From assembly GCA_947476275.1 (NCBI GenBank), contig CANJPQ010000014.1, positions 61,811 to 125,810 of the forward strand: a DNA stretch of 64,000 nucleotides. Direction: 5' to 3'. The notes beneath the pieces are model-generated. The model was not told where the DNA came from. It searched no databases and saw only the letters and a list, made by a program, of their open reading frames with translations. The translations under genes were made by a program, and so were the position numbers. This document shows positions 32,602-40,948 of this stretch, piece by piece (position 1 is the first letter of the stretch; each line of letters begins with the position of its first letter). The DNA comes from Fidelibacterota bacterium (GTDB lineage: Bacteria > Pseudomonadota > Alphaproteobacteria > Rhodospirillales > Rhodospirillaceae).

Positions 32602-34523
32602 CGATCGACATTGTTTCACGGCCGGACTCTTCTGCCGCCCTCGACGCCGCCATCGGCGAGGCGGCTGAGGGCATGCGCCGCCGTCAGCGTCCGGACGGGC
32701 ATTGGGTGTTCGATCTCGAGGCGGACGCGACCATCCCGGCCGAGTACATCATGCTCAATCACTTCCTCGATGAGATCGAGGACGGGCAGGAAGCCAAACT
32801 CGCCGACTACATTCGCAGCATCCAGGGCACGCACGGCGGCTGGCCGCTGTTCCACGGCGGCGATCTCGATATCAGCGCGACGGTGAAGGCCTACTACGCG
32901 CTCAAACTGGTCGGCGATTCGATCGATGCCCCTCACATGAAGCGCGCGCGCAATGCCGTGCTGGCGCGCGGTGGCGCGGCCAACGCGAACGTGTTCACGC
33001 GCTATGCGCTCGCCCTGTTCGGCGAAGTGCCCTGGCGCGCAGTACCGGTCATGCCGGTGGAGTTGTTCCTCGCGCCGTCGTGGTTCCCGTTCACGATCTA
33101 CCGCGTCTCCTACTGGTCACGGGTGGTGATCGCGCCGCTGCTAGTGCTCGCGGCCCTGAAACCCCGCGCCAAGAATCCGCGTGGCGTGCGGGTGCAAGAG
33201 CTGTTCACCGTGCCGCCGCTTGAGGTGAAAACCTGGCTGCGCAATCCGACCGGCCATTTCGGCGGATCGGTTTTCGTCGCGATCGACAAACTGCTGCGCC
33301 TGATCGAGCCTCATGTGCCGCAAGGCATGCGCGTGCGCGCGATCGGCAAGGCCGTCGCGTTCTTTAAGGAGCGCTTGAACGGCGAAGACGGCCTCGGTGC
33401 GATCTTCCCGGCCATGGCGAATTCAGTCATGGCGATGGAGACGCTCGGGTATCCCAAAGATGATCCCGACCTCGTCGTGGCGAAGCTTTCCATCAAGAAG
33501 CTGATCACACCGGGCCAGGGCAAGGCGTTCGTGCAGCCCTGCGTCTCGCCGATCTGGGACACGGGCCTCGCCGTCCAGGCGATGATGGAGGCCGGCGCCG
33601 ATGGCGGTGCGGCCTGCGATTGGCTGAAGGATAAACAGATCCTCGACGTGGTCGGTGACTGGGCGGTGAAGCGCCCGGGTCTGCGTCCGGGCGGCTGGGC
33701 CTTCCAGTACAACAACGCGCATTATCCCGACGTGGACGACACCGCAGTTGTTGGCATGGCGCTGCATCGCGCCGATCCCCCCCGTCACAAGGAGTCCATC
33801 GACCGCGCCGCCGAATGGGTCATCGGCATGCAGAGCACCAACGGCGGCTGGGGTGCGTTCGACATCGACAATTCGGATTTCTATCTCAACCACATCCCGT
33901 TCGCCGACCACGGCGCGTTGCTCGATCCGCCGACCGCGGATGTGTCTGCGCGCTGCATCAGTTTCCTGGCGCAGATCGGCACCGATAAGCACCACCCCTC
34001 CATGACCCGCGGCCTCGACTACCTCAAGCGCGAGCAAGAGGCGGACGGCAGCTGGTTCGGCCGCTGGGGCACGAACTACGTCTACGGCACCTGGTCCGTC
34101 CTCAATGCGCTCAACGCGGCCGGTGAAGACCTGAAGGCGCCTTACGTGCGCCGCGCCGTCGGCTGGCTCCTGGAACGCCAGCGTCCCGACGGCGGTTGGG
34201 GCGAAGACGGTGCGACCTATTGGACCGAGCGCAAGGCCGAGGCGAAGGCCAGCACGCCGTCACAGACCGCGTGGGCCGTGTTGGGCCTCATGGCCGCGGG
34301 CGAGGTCGAGCACCCGGCCGTGAAGCGCGGCGTCGAGTATTTGATGAACGCCCCACGCGACAAGGACGGCCGCTGGGAAGAACCCTGGTTCACCGCGGTT
34401 GGATTTCCGAGGGTGTTCTACCTGCGCTATCACGGCTACGCGGCGATCTTCCCGCTCTGGGCGCTGGCGCGCTATCGCGCCCTCAAGACAAGTAATACGA
34501 AGCACGTCCGCTATGGGATGTGA
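32598..34523 (+). CDS. shc: Squalene-hopene cyclase
   Basis: A 641-residue (HpnF) cyclase that turns squalene into hopene and diplopterol at the inner membrane. The catalytic DXDD motif is present as DVDDTA (about residue 380), with QW repeats such as QRPDGHWVF near the N-terminus, STNGGWGAFD and QRPDGGWGED. The length matches family members. ATG 32598 overlaps hpnE; the open frame further left is over hpnE. Confidence 0.96.
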   Translation: MTIDIVSRPDSSAALDAAIGEAAEGMRRRQRPDGHWVFDLEADATIPAEYIMLNHFLDEIEDGQEAKLADYIRSIQGTHGGWPLFHGGDLDISATVKAYYALKLVGDSIDAPHMKRARNAVLARGGAANANVFTRYALALFGEVPWRAVPVMPVELFLAPSWFPFTIYRVSYWSRVVIAPLLVLAALKPRAKNPRGVRVQELFTVPPLEVKTWLRNPTGHFGGSVFVAIDKLLRLIEPHVPQGMRVRAIGKAVAFFKERLNGEDGLGAIFPAMANSVMAMETLGYPKDDPDLVVAKLSIKKLITPGQGKAFVQPCVSPIWDTGLAVQAMMEAGADGGAACDWLKDKQILDVVGDWAVKRPGLRPGGWAFQYNNAHYPDVDDTAVVGMALHRADPPRHKESIDRAAEWVIGMQSTNGGWGAFDIDNSDFYLNHIPFADHGALLDPPTADVSARCISFLAQIGTDKHHPSMTRGLDYLKREQEADGSWFGRWGTNYVYGTWSVLNALNAAGEDLKAPYVRRAVGWLLERQRPDGGWGEDGATYWTERKAEAKASTPSQTAWAVLGLMAAGEVEHPAVKRGVEYLMNAPRDKDGRWEEPWFTAVGFPRVFYLRYHGYAAIFPLWALARYRALKTSNTKHVRYGM

Positions 34524-34526
34524 GTG

Positions 34527-35195
34527 ATGCGCCTCGGCGTTGTCACCGGCCTGCCGATGGAATCGCGTGTGCTTCTGCCGTATTGCTCCGCACATCTGCT
34601 GGTGCGCGCCGCGGGGCTGATGCCCGGCGCGGCGCGGCGCGCGGCGGAACACCTGATTGCCGAAGGGGCGACGGCGCTGATGAGTTTCGGCCTCGCCGGC
34701 GGGCTCGACCCGACGGCGGCGGCGGGGACGGCCCTGGTCGCGTCTGAAGTTCGCGGCGACACGTGGCTGGCCACCGACGGAATCTGGCGCGACCGGATCG
34801 CAGACCTCGTCACAGCGGATTTCTTCGGCGCGATCGCCGATACGCCCGTCGTGCTGGTGAACCCGGATCTCAAAGCCTTCGCCTTTGAGCGAACCAGCGC
34901 CGCCGTGGCAGATATGGAGAGCTATGCGGTCGCGCAAGTTGCGGCGGAGCGCCGCGTGCCGTTCGCGGCGCTGCGGGTGATCGCCGATACCGCGGACGAT
35001 GTAGTGCCACCGATTGCCCTGAAGGCGGTCAGTCCCGACGGCCGGCCGCTTATCGGCAAAGCCATCCTCGGCGCGCTGATGAATCCGACCCAGCTTCCGG
35101 ACCTGATCCGTCTCGGACAGCGCACGTCGGTCGCGATGAAACGGCTGGAGACGCTCGCGCGTTTAGGCGCGCCGACGGCTTTCGGGCTGGCCTGA
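34527..35195 (+). CDS. hpnG: Hopanoid nucleoside phosphorylase HpnG
   Basis: A 222-residue phosphorylase/nucleosidase-fold protein. Family features are GVVTGLPMESRVL at the start, SFGLAGGLDP (phosphate-site glycines) and VADMESYAVA (the acidic Glu of MTA/SAH nucleosidase-type enzymes). HpnG removes adenine from adenosylhopane made by HpnH. GTG 34524 directly follows the shc stop; ATG 34527 is used here. Its 3' end overlaps hpnH on the opposite strand by 33 bp. Confidence 0.9.
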   Translation: MRLGVVTGLPMESRVLLPYCSAHLLVRAAGLMPGAARRAAEHLIAEGATALMSFGLAGGLDPTAAAGTALVASEVRGDTWLATDGIWRDRIADLVTADFFGAIADTPVVLVNPDLKAFAFERTSAAVADMESYAVAQVAAERRVPFAALRVIADTADDVVPPIALKAVSPDGRPLIGKAILGALMNPTQLPDLIRLGQRTSVAMKRLETLARLGAPTAFGLA

Positions 35196-36302
35196 GGCTT
35201 CGACGAAGCCCTTCACCTGCTTCTCGAACACGAACTCCGCCGGCCGCTGCTTGCTGAGGTCGATTTCGGCCACCATGGGCTTCTCGGTCTCGATGCCCTG
35301 TAGCCACACCTTCAGCGCCCGGATCGGATGCGCGGCGGTGTCGATCACCGCCGTCGGCTCATATCCGCAATGCACCATGCAGTTGGCGCACTTCTCGTAC
35401 TTGCCGGTGCCGTAGGAATCCCATTCCGTCGTTGTCATCAGTTCGTCGAAGGTCTTGGCGTACCCTTCGGCCAGCAGATAGCAGGGCTTCTGCCACCCGA
35501 ACACGTTGCGGGTTGGGTTGCCCCAAGGCGTGCATTCGTAGGTCTGATTGCCGGCCAGGAAGTCGAGGTACATGGTCGACTGGTTGAACACCCACTTGCG
35601 GGCGTTTTCCTTGCCCTTGCGGAAGATGGTGCGGAACAGGTCCTTGGTCTGCGTGCGGCCCAGGAACTGGTCCTGCACCGGTGCGCGCTCGTAGGCATAC
35701 CCTGGCGCGATCGTGATGCCTTCGACGCCCAGGCTCATCACGTAGTCGAAGAACGCGACCACCCGCTCCGGCACGGCATTCGGGGTGAACAGCGTGCAGT
35801 TCACGGTCACGCGGAACCCCCGCGCCACTGCTTCCTTGATCGCCTCCACCGCCTTTTCGAACACGCCATCCTGGGAGACGGCGTGATCGTGCTCTTCCTT
35901 CAGGCCATCGAGATGGATGGAGAAGGTGAAGTAGGGGCTGGGCGTGAACAGATCCATCTTCTTCTTGAGAAGAAGGGCATTGGTGCAGAGATAGACGAAC
36001 TTCTTGCGCGCCACGATGCCTTCGACGATCTCCTTGATCTCCTTATGGAGCAGGGGCTCGCCGCCGGGGATGGACACCATCGGCGCACCGCAAGAGTCCA
36101 CAGCCTCGAAGCACTCGGCGGGCGTGAGGCGCTTGTTCAGGATGGCGTCGGGATAGTCGATTTTGCCGCAGCCCACGCACGCAAGGTTGCAGCGGAACAG
36201 AGGCTCAAGCATCAGCACGAGCGGATACTTCGCCACGCCCTTGAGCTTCTGCTTGGCGATATAGGCTCCGACACGGAGCTGCTGGATCAACGGAACGGCC
36301 AT
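35163..36302 (-). CDS. hpnH: Adenosylhopane synthase HpnH (radical SAM)
   Basis: A 379-residue radical SAM enzyme. The cluster motif is CNLACVGC at about residues 38-45, with SIPGGEPLLH as the GGE motif and a late cysteine group (CANCMVHCGYEP). It joins the 5'-deoxyadenosyl group to diploptene, giving adenosylhopane, the first C35 hopanoid. It is on the minus strand behind ispH, 23 bp after its stop, and converges on hpnG, so the two consecutive enzymes of side-chain extension are transcribed toward each other with overlapping ends. Confidence 0.95.
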   Translation of the reverse strand: MAVPLIQQLRVGAYIAKQKLKGVAKYPLVLMLEPLFRCNLACVGCGKIDYPDAILNKRLTPAECFEAVDSCGAPMVSIPGGEPLLHKEIKEIVEGIVARKKFVYLCTNALLLKKKMDLFTPSPYFTFSIHLDGLKEEHDHAVSQDGVFEKAVEAIKEAVARGFRVTVNCTLFTPNAVPERVVAFFDYVMSLGVEGITIAPGYAYERAPVQDQFLGRTQTKDLFRTIFRKGKENARKWVFNQSTMYLDFLAGNQTYECTPWGNPTRNVFGWQKPCYLLAEGYAKTFDELMTTTEWDSYGTGKYEKCANCMVHCGYEPTAVIDTAAHPIRALKVWLQGIETEKPMVAEIDLSKQRPAEFVFEKQVKGFVEASGQPESRRRA

Positions 36303-36325
36303 GAGCGGGCTTCTACCTTATCGGT

Positions 36326-37273
36326 CTAGGCCGCACCAGCGGCGAAAGTGCGCAGTTGCGGCGGCAGCTTGAAATGGATGTTTTCGGTGACCCCATTCAG
36401 GCGTTCCACATGGACTTCGCCCAGGGTCTTGAGGCGCGCGATTAGCTCGTCCACCAGGGCCTCCGGCGCCGAGGCGCCGGCGGTGATGCCAACCACCTTT
36501 TTGCCGACCAGCCATTCCGGCTGCAGACCGGTAGCGTCGTCGATCAGGTAGCTCGGGATCGCCATCTCCTCGCCGATTTCGCGCAGGCGATTGGAGTTGG
36601 AGCTATTCTGTGCGCCCAGCACCAGGATCACGTCGGCCTGCTGCGCCAATTCCCGCACTGCCTGTTGGCGGTTCTGGGTGGCGTAGCAGATGTCCTTCAC
36701 GTCCGGTCCGTGGATGGCCGGGAAGCGCTGTTGTAGCGCGGCGATGATCTCGCGGGTGTCGTCGACCGACAGCGTCGTCTGGGTGACGTAGGCGAGTTTC
36801 GCGGCGGGGTTGACCTTGAGGGTCGAGACGTCGCCGACGGAGCCGACGAGATGCACCTTGCCGTCGATCTGGCCGAGCGTGCCTTCCACTTCGGCATGGC
36901 CCGCATGGCCGATCAGCACGACTTCATAGCCGGCGGCGGCGTAACGTTGGCCTTCGGTGTGAACCCGCGACACCAGCGGGCAGGTGGCATCCAGCACTTC
37001 CAGGCCGCGGCCCGCGGCTGCGTCCTCGACCGTGCGCGCGACGCCATGGGCGGAAAACACCGTGATCGCGCCGGCCGGAATGTCGTCGACCTCATCCACG
37101 AACACCGCGCCTTTGGCGCGCAGTTCGTCGACCACCCGCTTGTTATGGACGATCTCGTGACGCACATAGACCGGCGCGCCGAACCGCTTGAGCGCGAGTT
37201 CGACGATATCGACCGCTCTGACGACACCAGCGCAGAATCCTCGCGGCTGGGCGAGCAGGACTTTCATTACCAT
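36326..37273 (-). CDS. ispH: 4-hydroxy-3-methylbut-2-enyl diphosphate reductase IspH (LytB)
   Basis: A 315-residue iron-sulfur enzyme making IPP and DMAPP, the last MEP-pathway step. The three cluster cysteines lie in RGFCAGV, DATCPLV and CYATQNRQ; the [12 protein letters not shown] and [10 protein letters not shown] segments are typical. Start 37273 is chosen for GGAG 9 nt upstream; 37267 is possible. It forms an operon with hpnH, so, like dxs, this isoprenoid gene is tied to the hopanoid island. Confidence 0.95.
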   Translation of the reverse strand: MVMKVLLAQPRGFCAGVVRAVDIVELALKRFGAPVYVRHEIVHNKRVVDELRAKGAVFVDEVDDIPAGAITVFSAHGVARTVEDAAAGRGLEVLDATCPLVSRVHTEGQRYAAAGYEVVLIGHAGHAEVEGTLGQIDGKVHLVGSVGDVSTLKVNPAAKLAYVTQTTLSVDDTREIIAALQQRFPAIHGPDVKDICYATQNRQQAVRELAQQADVILVLGAQNSSNSNRLREIGEEMAIPSYLIDDATGLQPEWLVGKKVVGITAGASAPEALVDELIARLKTLGEVHVERLNGVTENIHFKLPPQLRTFAAGAA

Positions 37274-37463
37274 TGGCGATCGCTCCGCCGCCTTGAACGC
37301 CTGCACGCGGCCCCCGCGCACAGCTACCCCCGAGACCCGGGTGTTACCTATCATATAAGTCGCGGGGAGGCGAACCCTCGCGGCGCGGTGGAATGCCTTC
37401 AACGTGTGGTTCTGTTGCTCATCTGCAACGCGCTTGGCTTGCGCCGCCGCAAAGTCACGTTGG

Positions 37464-38150
37464 TTAATCCGCGGTTGGCGGTGGTGCCGTCACCGCGCCG
37501 GTCATCAGCCGCTTGGCGTACTCGGGCGCGACCAGGTGACAGTAGAGCGTGCCGCGGATGCGGTCGGGCAGCAGGGCGTAGAGCTTGTTGTTCCAGTCCA
37601 CGCGCAACAGCTTGCCCTTCAAGTGCATCGTGCCCTTGGCGTCTGTGTAGGCCGCGTCGAACGGCTTGATCCATGAGTCCCCGGTGCGCGACTGCTCATC
37701 CTCATCGAACACGACCTTGGTGGGATCTATCTTCAACGCGTCCTTGTCGGTCGCACTCATCCCTGCGGTGACCGCGCCCAGCATCTGCCGATGAATATCG
37801 CTGCACGCCGCGGGTCCATCCTTGGCGGCGGTTGCGCCGTACTCCTTGATGATGATGTCTGCGGTCTTGAGCTTGCAGGAAACCAGCTTGGGCTGCTGCT
37901 TTGCGGCATCTTCGTAAACGACGAACTGTTCCGTGCGCAGCGGCTTCACTTCCGGCTTGGACGACTTGAAGGACTCATAGTCGGGATGGACGAAGGTGGC
38001 TGCGGGCACGGTCGTGCCGGTCACGCTGCGTTGCAGCTCGCCGCAGAACGTGTCGGTGGTCTTCGCCAGGTCAGCCAGCGCGGGTCCTGCGGACGCCGCC
38101 AGCCATCCGGCGATGGCGCTCAAAGCTGTCGCGACTCCTGCGATACGCAT
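37464..38150 (-). CDS. Secreted protein of unknown function
   Basis: A 228-residue exported protein. ATG 38150, with GGAGA upstream, begins a signal peptide ([25 protein letters not shown]). Four cysteines in the mature region (FCGEL, VSCKL, ACSDI, YCHLV) could form two disulfides. The fold appears mixed alpha/beta, ending in a proline-rich tail. I do not recognise the family. It diverges from the HU gene over 235 bp and lies upstream of ispH on the same strand. Confidence 0.65.
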   Translation of the reverse strand: MRIAGVATALSAIAGWLAASAGPALADLAKTTDTFCGELQRSVTGTTVPAATFVHPDYESFKSSKPEVKPLRTEQFVVYEDAAKQQPKLVSCKLKTADIIIKEYGATAAKDGPAACSDIHRQMLGAVTAGMSATDKDALKIDPTKVVFDEDEQSRTGDSWIKPFDAAYTDAKGTMHLKGKLLRVDWNNKLYALLPDRIRGTLYCHLVAPEYAKRLMTGAVTAPPPTAD

Positions 38151-38240
38151 CCTGGTTCTCCGCTTCCGAAGGGGCTGAATCGAGTGTTGCATATCGCGCG
38201 GAGTGTAGAAACGCCTGCGCCACGGGCGTCCGCAGAGGAG

Positions 38241-38249
38241 TTATCCACA
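38241..38249 (+). promoter_or_regulatory. Perfect DnaA-box sequence upstream of the HU gene
   Basis: TTATCCACA, the exact DnaA-box consensus, lies in the 235-bp gap between two divergent genes and 136 bp before the HU start. Only one copy is visible, so this is not an origin. It may let DnaA influence HU expression, or be coincidental. Confidence 0.5.
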
Positions 38250-38385
38250 GAAACCCGCTAAAATAGCTGGTTTCCAACGTGTCGAGCCTTGCATCATCTG
38301 AACTCATGTGATTCTCTTTGCGCGCGACGACGTCGCGAGTTCGAAGAACCGGACGCATCGCGTTCTAATTAACGTGGAGAGTGAA

Positions 38386-38688
38386 ATGGCCACTAAAGCT
38401 GCTGCCAAGCAAACCGTTGTTACCCTGAAGCACCTCGGCGCCGCCCTCGCGGACAGCCATGAAGTGCCGAAGAAGCAGGCCGTCGAAATGCTGACCAGCC
38501 TGGTCGGCCTCGTGACCAAGCACCTTAAGAAGGGCGACAAGATCCGCATCGGCGGCCTTGGCATCCTGCAGGTCCGCAAGCGCGCTGCCCGCATGGGCCG
38601 TAACCCGGCGACCGGCGAAGCCATCAAGATCAAGGCGAGCAAGAAGGTTGCCTTCCGGGCTGCCAAAGAGCTCAAGGAAGCCGTCTAA
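38386..38688 (+). CDS. hup: HU family nucleoid DNA-binding protein
   Basis: A 100-residue histone-like protein. ATG 38386 has GTGGAGAG upstream. The DNA-binding arm is visible as RMGRNPATGEAIKI (about residues 67-80), and the body (KKQAVEMLTSLVGLVTKHL, GDKIRIGGLGILQV) matches the HU/IHF fold. The N-terminus is lysine- and alanine-rich. HU bends DNA non-specifically and compacts the nucleoid. An intrinsic terminator follows directly, so it is monocistronic. Confidence 0.92.
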   Translation: MATKAAAKQTVVTLKHLGAALADSHEVPKKQAVEMLTSLVGLVTKHLKKGDKIRIGGLGILQVRKRAARMGRNPATGEAIKIKASKKVAFRAAKELKEAV

Positions 38689-38693
38689 GGCTG

Positions 38694-38733
38694 CTGCCGC
38701 CTGGGCCCAACGGTCCGGGCGGGCAGGAGTTTT
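38694..38733 (+). terminator. Rho-independent terminator of the HU gene
   Basis: A GC-rich imperfect stem (CTGCCGCCTGG with CCGGGCGGGCAG) begins 6 bp after the HU stop and is followed by TTTT. Confidence 0.65.
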
Positions 38734-38797
38734 AACTTTCCGGCCGGGGGCTTCACGTATCGTGCCCCCGAACTGCGTGGCAAATCCGCATTCGATA

Positions 38798-38910
38798 GCG
38801 CGCGATAGGGAAAAGTGGGAACCGGTTTTCCCGATCATCGCGCGCTAAATAATTGAATCGGAGCACCCTCCCCGGACCAGGTTGATCCAACCTGATCCGA
38901 TTGTGCTCCG
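38798..38910. repeat. Composite palindromic repeat, copy A
   Basis: Two adjoining palindromes. The first has arms GCGCGCGAT and ATCGCGCGC around the core AAAAGTGGGAACCGGTTTTC. The second has CGGAGCAC (38859) pairing with GTGCTCCG (38903) around an inner 12-bp hairpin (38873-38899, one mismatch). The first part has the form of dispersed alphaproteobacterial repeats. Confidence 0.75.
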
Positions 38911-38964
38911 GCCACGATTGCGGCTTGGGGATTCGGTTGGACATCAAGGGTTGACCCGGACCTG

Positions 38965-39074
38965 GCGCGCGATAGGAAAAGTGGGAACCGGTTTTCCGTG
39001 GAATCGCGCGCTACTTAATTGAAGTAGTGCACGATTTACGGGTCGGTTAAGCCACCGCCCCGATCGTGCTCTAC
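38965..39074. repeat. Composite palindromic repeat, copy B
   Basis: Same order as copy A. The first palindrome is nearly identical (GCGCGCGAT...ATCGCGCGC, same core). A second, different stem follows (GTAGTGCACGAT at 39024 with ATCGTGCTCTAC at 39063, one mismatch). The paired arms differ between copies while pairing is kept. Confidence 0.7.
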
Positions 39075-39150
39075 AGTCCGCGCGGATGTGCTTCGAGAGT
39101 CCCGGCTGCGGCCCCCAGTTCAGGCCGCGGCGCCGCACAATAGGCCACCA

Positions 39151-39195
39151 AGGCAAAACGCTCCGTCGGCAACGGCGGGGCGTTTTTCTTTGCCT
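39151..39195 (+). terminator. Strong hairpin followed by T-run
   Basis: AGGCAAAACGC pairs with GCGTTTTTCTTTGCCT around a GC-rich centre, giving a stem followed by T-rich sequence. It is nearly symmetric and could act in both directions. No gene is supported between the HU terminator and this point. Confidence 0.6.
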
Positions 39196-39338
39196 GTTAG
39201 GCAGCCGTCTCTACGCCTTTTGGATAGGTGGGGTGGGGGGCTCATACTTTTTCCCTCCCGACCGAGCCTTTTGATCGCGTGTGCTGCCGGCGCGTCGGTC
39301 CTATGGTCCGTCCATCGAAACACAGGGAGGACGCTTCT

Positions 39339-39605
39339 GTGACCGCCGCCCCCGCCGCCCAGTTGACCCTCGACGAAGTGCTCACGCCCTGCACCCAGAT
39401 CGCCGGGACCGCCCTGGAAAATCTGTGGATGGTCGTGTTCGGCCTTGGGCTTGTCGCCGGCAGTTTCTACGTTGCGCTTGAGACCGCCGTGGCGCCGTCC
39501 GCGCCCGCCCGCGGCATTGAACGTGCTGGTGATGCCCAGCCGTCCGCGCTTCCGTGGCTGTGCCTGTCCGCCACTGAGTCGCTGGGTCTGACAGGCAACT
39601 CCTAG
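39339..39605 (+). CDS. Small single-span membrane protein, unknown
   Basis: An 88-residue open frame from GTG 39339, preceded by GGGAGG. One hydrophobic span is visible (NLWMVVFGLGLVAGSFYVAL, about residues 28-47), followed by an alanine- and proline-rich tail. No family is recognised. The binding site and the palindrome after its stop support a real gene, but short GC-rich frames occur by chance. Confidence 0.5.
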   Translation: MTAAPAAQLTLDEVLTPCTQIAGTALENLWMVVFGLGLVAGSFYVALETAVAPSAPARGIERAGDAQPSALPWLCLSATESLGLTGNS

Positions 39606-39660
39606 ACCTTTCGAGCGAAAGTGGCGGCAGAAAGCGCCGCCATTCGCGCCCCATCAAGAG

Positions 39661-39684
39661 CGCCCCGCGGGATCCCGCGGGGCG
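39661..39684. repeat. Perfect 24-bp palindrome
   Basis: CGCCCCGCGGGATCCCGCGGGGCG is a perfect inverted repeat 55 bp after the small membrane gene. ATTCTTGCTTTC follows, a weak T-run, so it may terminate that gene's transcript. Confidence 0.7.
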
Positions 39685-39797
39685 ATTCTTGCTTTCGGGA
39701 CCACCGCAACGCAGCGGGCCGAACGGCGTTCTGGCTTGCGGATGCGCGGCGAGTCCGTCCTGCAACCCCTGCGGGGCTGCCATCCGGGAGAACACCG

Positions 39798-40652
39798 ATG
39801 AAAGCCGTTATCATGGCCATGTGCGCCCTGTCCGTCCTGGCGGCGCAGCCGAGCTTTGCCCAGCGCAATGACCGCAATGGCGACCGCAACGAGCGATTCG
39901 ACCGCGACCGTGAGAATGACCGGTACCGCGACGACCGTCGCGGTACCCGCTGGGAGCGTGGCGATCGCGTGCCGCCTCAGTTCCGCGGCAACCGATACGT
40001 CGTTTCCGATTGGCGCGCGAAGCACCTGCGTCAGCCGCCTCGGGGCCAGCGTTGGGTCATGGTGGACAACAACTACTATCTCACCCGGGACGGCTGGGTG
40101 GTTGTGGATATCATGCCGGTCGGCATCTACGCGCCGCCGCCACCACCGCCGCCGCCGAAGTTCCCGGACAACCGCGAAGAGCGTTGGCGCGCCCGGTACG
40201 GCCATGCCTACACCGTCCAGAACGACCCGACGTATACCCAGTGCAAGCGCCAGGTCGATCCCGCCGGTGCCATCGTCGGTGCGGTGCTAGGCGGACTGCT
40301 CGGCAATGCCGCCGGTGGCCGCCGCGATAGCGGCGGTGCGACCGTTGCCGGCGTCATCGCGGGCGGCGCGATCGGCGCGGCGTTGACCGCCAAGATGAAC
40401 TGCGAGGATCGCGGCTACGCCTATCGCAGCTACAACGAAGGCTTCAATTCCGGACGGAAGGGCGCAGACTTTGAATGGCGCAATCCCGACAACGGCAATC
40501 GCGGCAAGATCCACGTCATCGACTACTACAAGGACGAAGACGACTTCCGCTGCAGCGTCTACTCCCAGGAAGTCTGGATCGACGGCCGCCGCGAAGACGC
40601 CCGGGGCCGCGCCTGCCAGCAGCCCGACGGCAGTTGGGCGATGATCGACTAA
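39798..40652 (+). CDS. Secreted RcnB-domain protein with glycine-zipper segment
   Basis: A 284-residue exported protein. ATG 39798 has CGGGAG upstream. Signal peptide residues 1 to about 21 (ends PSFA); a repetitive Asn/Arg/Asp-rich linker (residues 22-55); an RcnB-type domain (YVVSDWRAKHLRQPP, WVMVDNNYYLTRDG, about 65-110); a polyproline run; a glycine-zipper pair of hydrophobic segments (AGAIVGAVLGGLLGNAAGG and VAGVIAGGAIGAAL, about 155-195); and a cysteine-containing C-terminal domain. RcnB maintains periplasmic nickel/cobalt balance in E. coli, but alphaproteobacterial members mostly lack tested roles. Envelope association is likely. Confidence 0.78.
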   Translation: MKAVIMAMCALSVLAAQPSFAQRNDRNGDRNERFDRDRENDRYRDDRRGTRWERGDRVPPQFRGNRYVVSDWRAKHLRQPPRGQRWVMVDNNYYLTRDGWVVVDIMPVGIYAPPPPPPPPKFPDNREERWRARYGHAYTVQNDPTYTQCKRQVDPAGAIVGAVLGGLLGNAAGGRRDSGGATVAGVIAGGAIGAALTAKMNCEDRGYAYRSYNEGFNSGRKGADFEWRNPDNGNRGKIHVIDYYKDEDDFRCSVYSQEVWIDGRREDARGRACQQPDGSWAMID

Positions 40653-40678
40653 CGCACGTCTGTCGTATTTACCCTTAG

Positions 40679-40709
40679 GCGGCCGCGGTCGGTTCTCGAC
40701 CGCGGCCGC
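40679..40709 (+). terminator. Intrinsic terminator-like hairpin
   Basis: A perfect 13-bp stem (GCGGCCGCGGTCG with its complement) with a 5-nt loop starts 26 bp after the RcnB-type gene, followed by the short T-run GTTTTG. Confidence 0.7.
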
Positions 40710-40820
40710 TCGCGTTTTGAGGGTACGCTGCGATCGCTCTCACAGACACCAATCTCGCACAAAGTCGCGCTGTTGCTGCGGCGCGCGTAGGTTTGGCGAG
40801 GCTCCGTCAATCCAAAATAT

Positions 40821-40840
40821 CCGGAGGCTCGGGCCTCCGG
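40821..40840. repeat. Perfect short hairpin
   Basis: CCGGAGGC and GCCTCCGG form a perfect 8-bp stem with a 4-nt loop in the gap before the DUF1838 gene. It might act as a leftward terminator because ATATTTT follows on the minus strand, although no leftward gene is close on its right. Confidence 0.4.
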
Positions 40841-40948
40841 TGCTAAAAATGACAGCATCGCGCGCCCAATTCCGACGCTAGAATTATGCCGCCCCGACGA
40901 TATGTCGGCGCTAAAAATCGGCCTTCCGCATCGCAGGAGAGCATCGCC

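Noticed and set aside
38241..38249. DnaA box considered as part of a replication origin
   Set aside because: Only one box was found, with no AT-rich unwinding region, box cluster or origin-linked genes nearby.
39075..39150. Possible tRNA gene downstream of the HU gene
   Set aside because: tRNA genes often follow HU genes in Alphaproteobacteria, but no cloverleaf with a T-arm GTTCGA-type sequence and anticodon stem could be built here.
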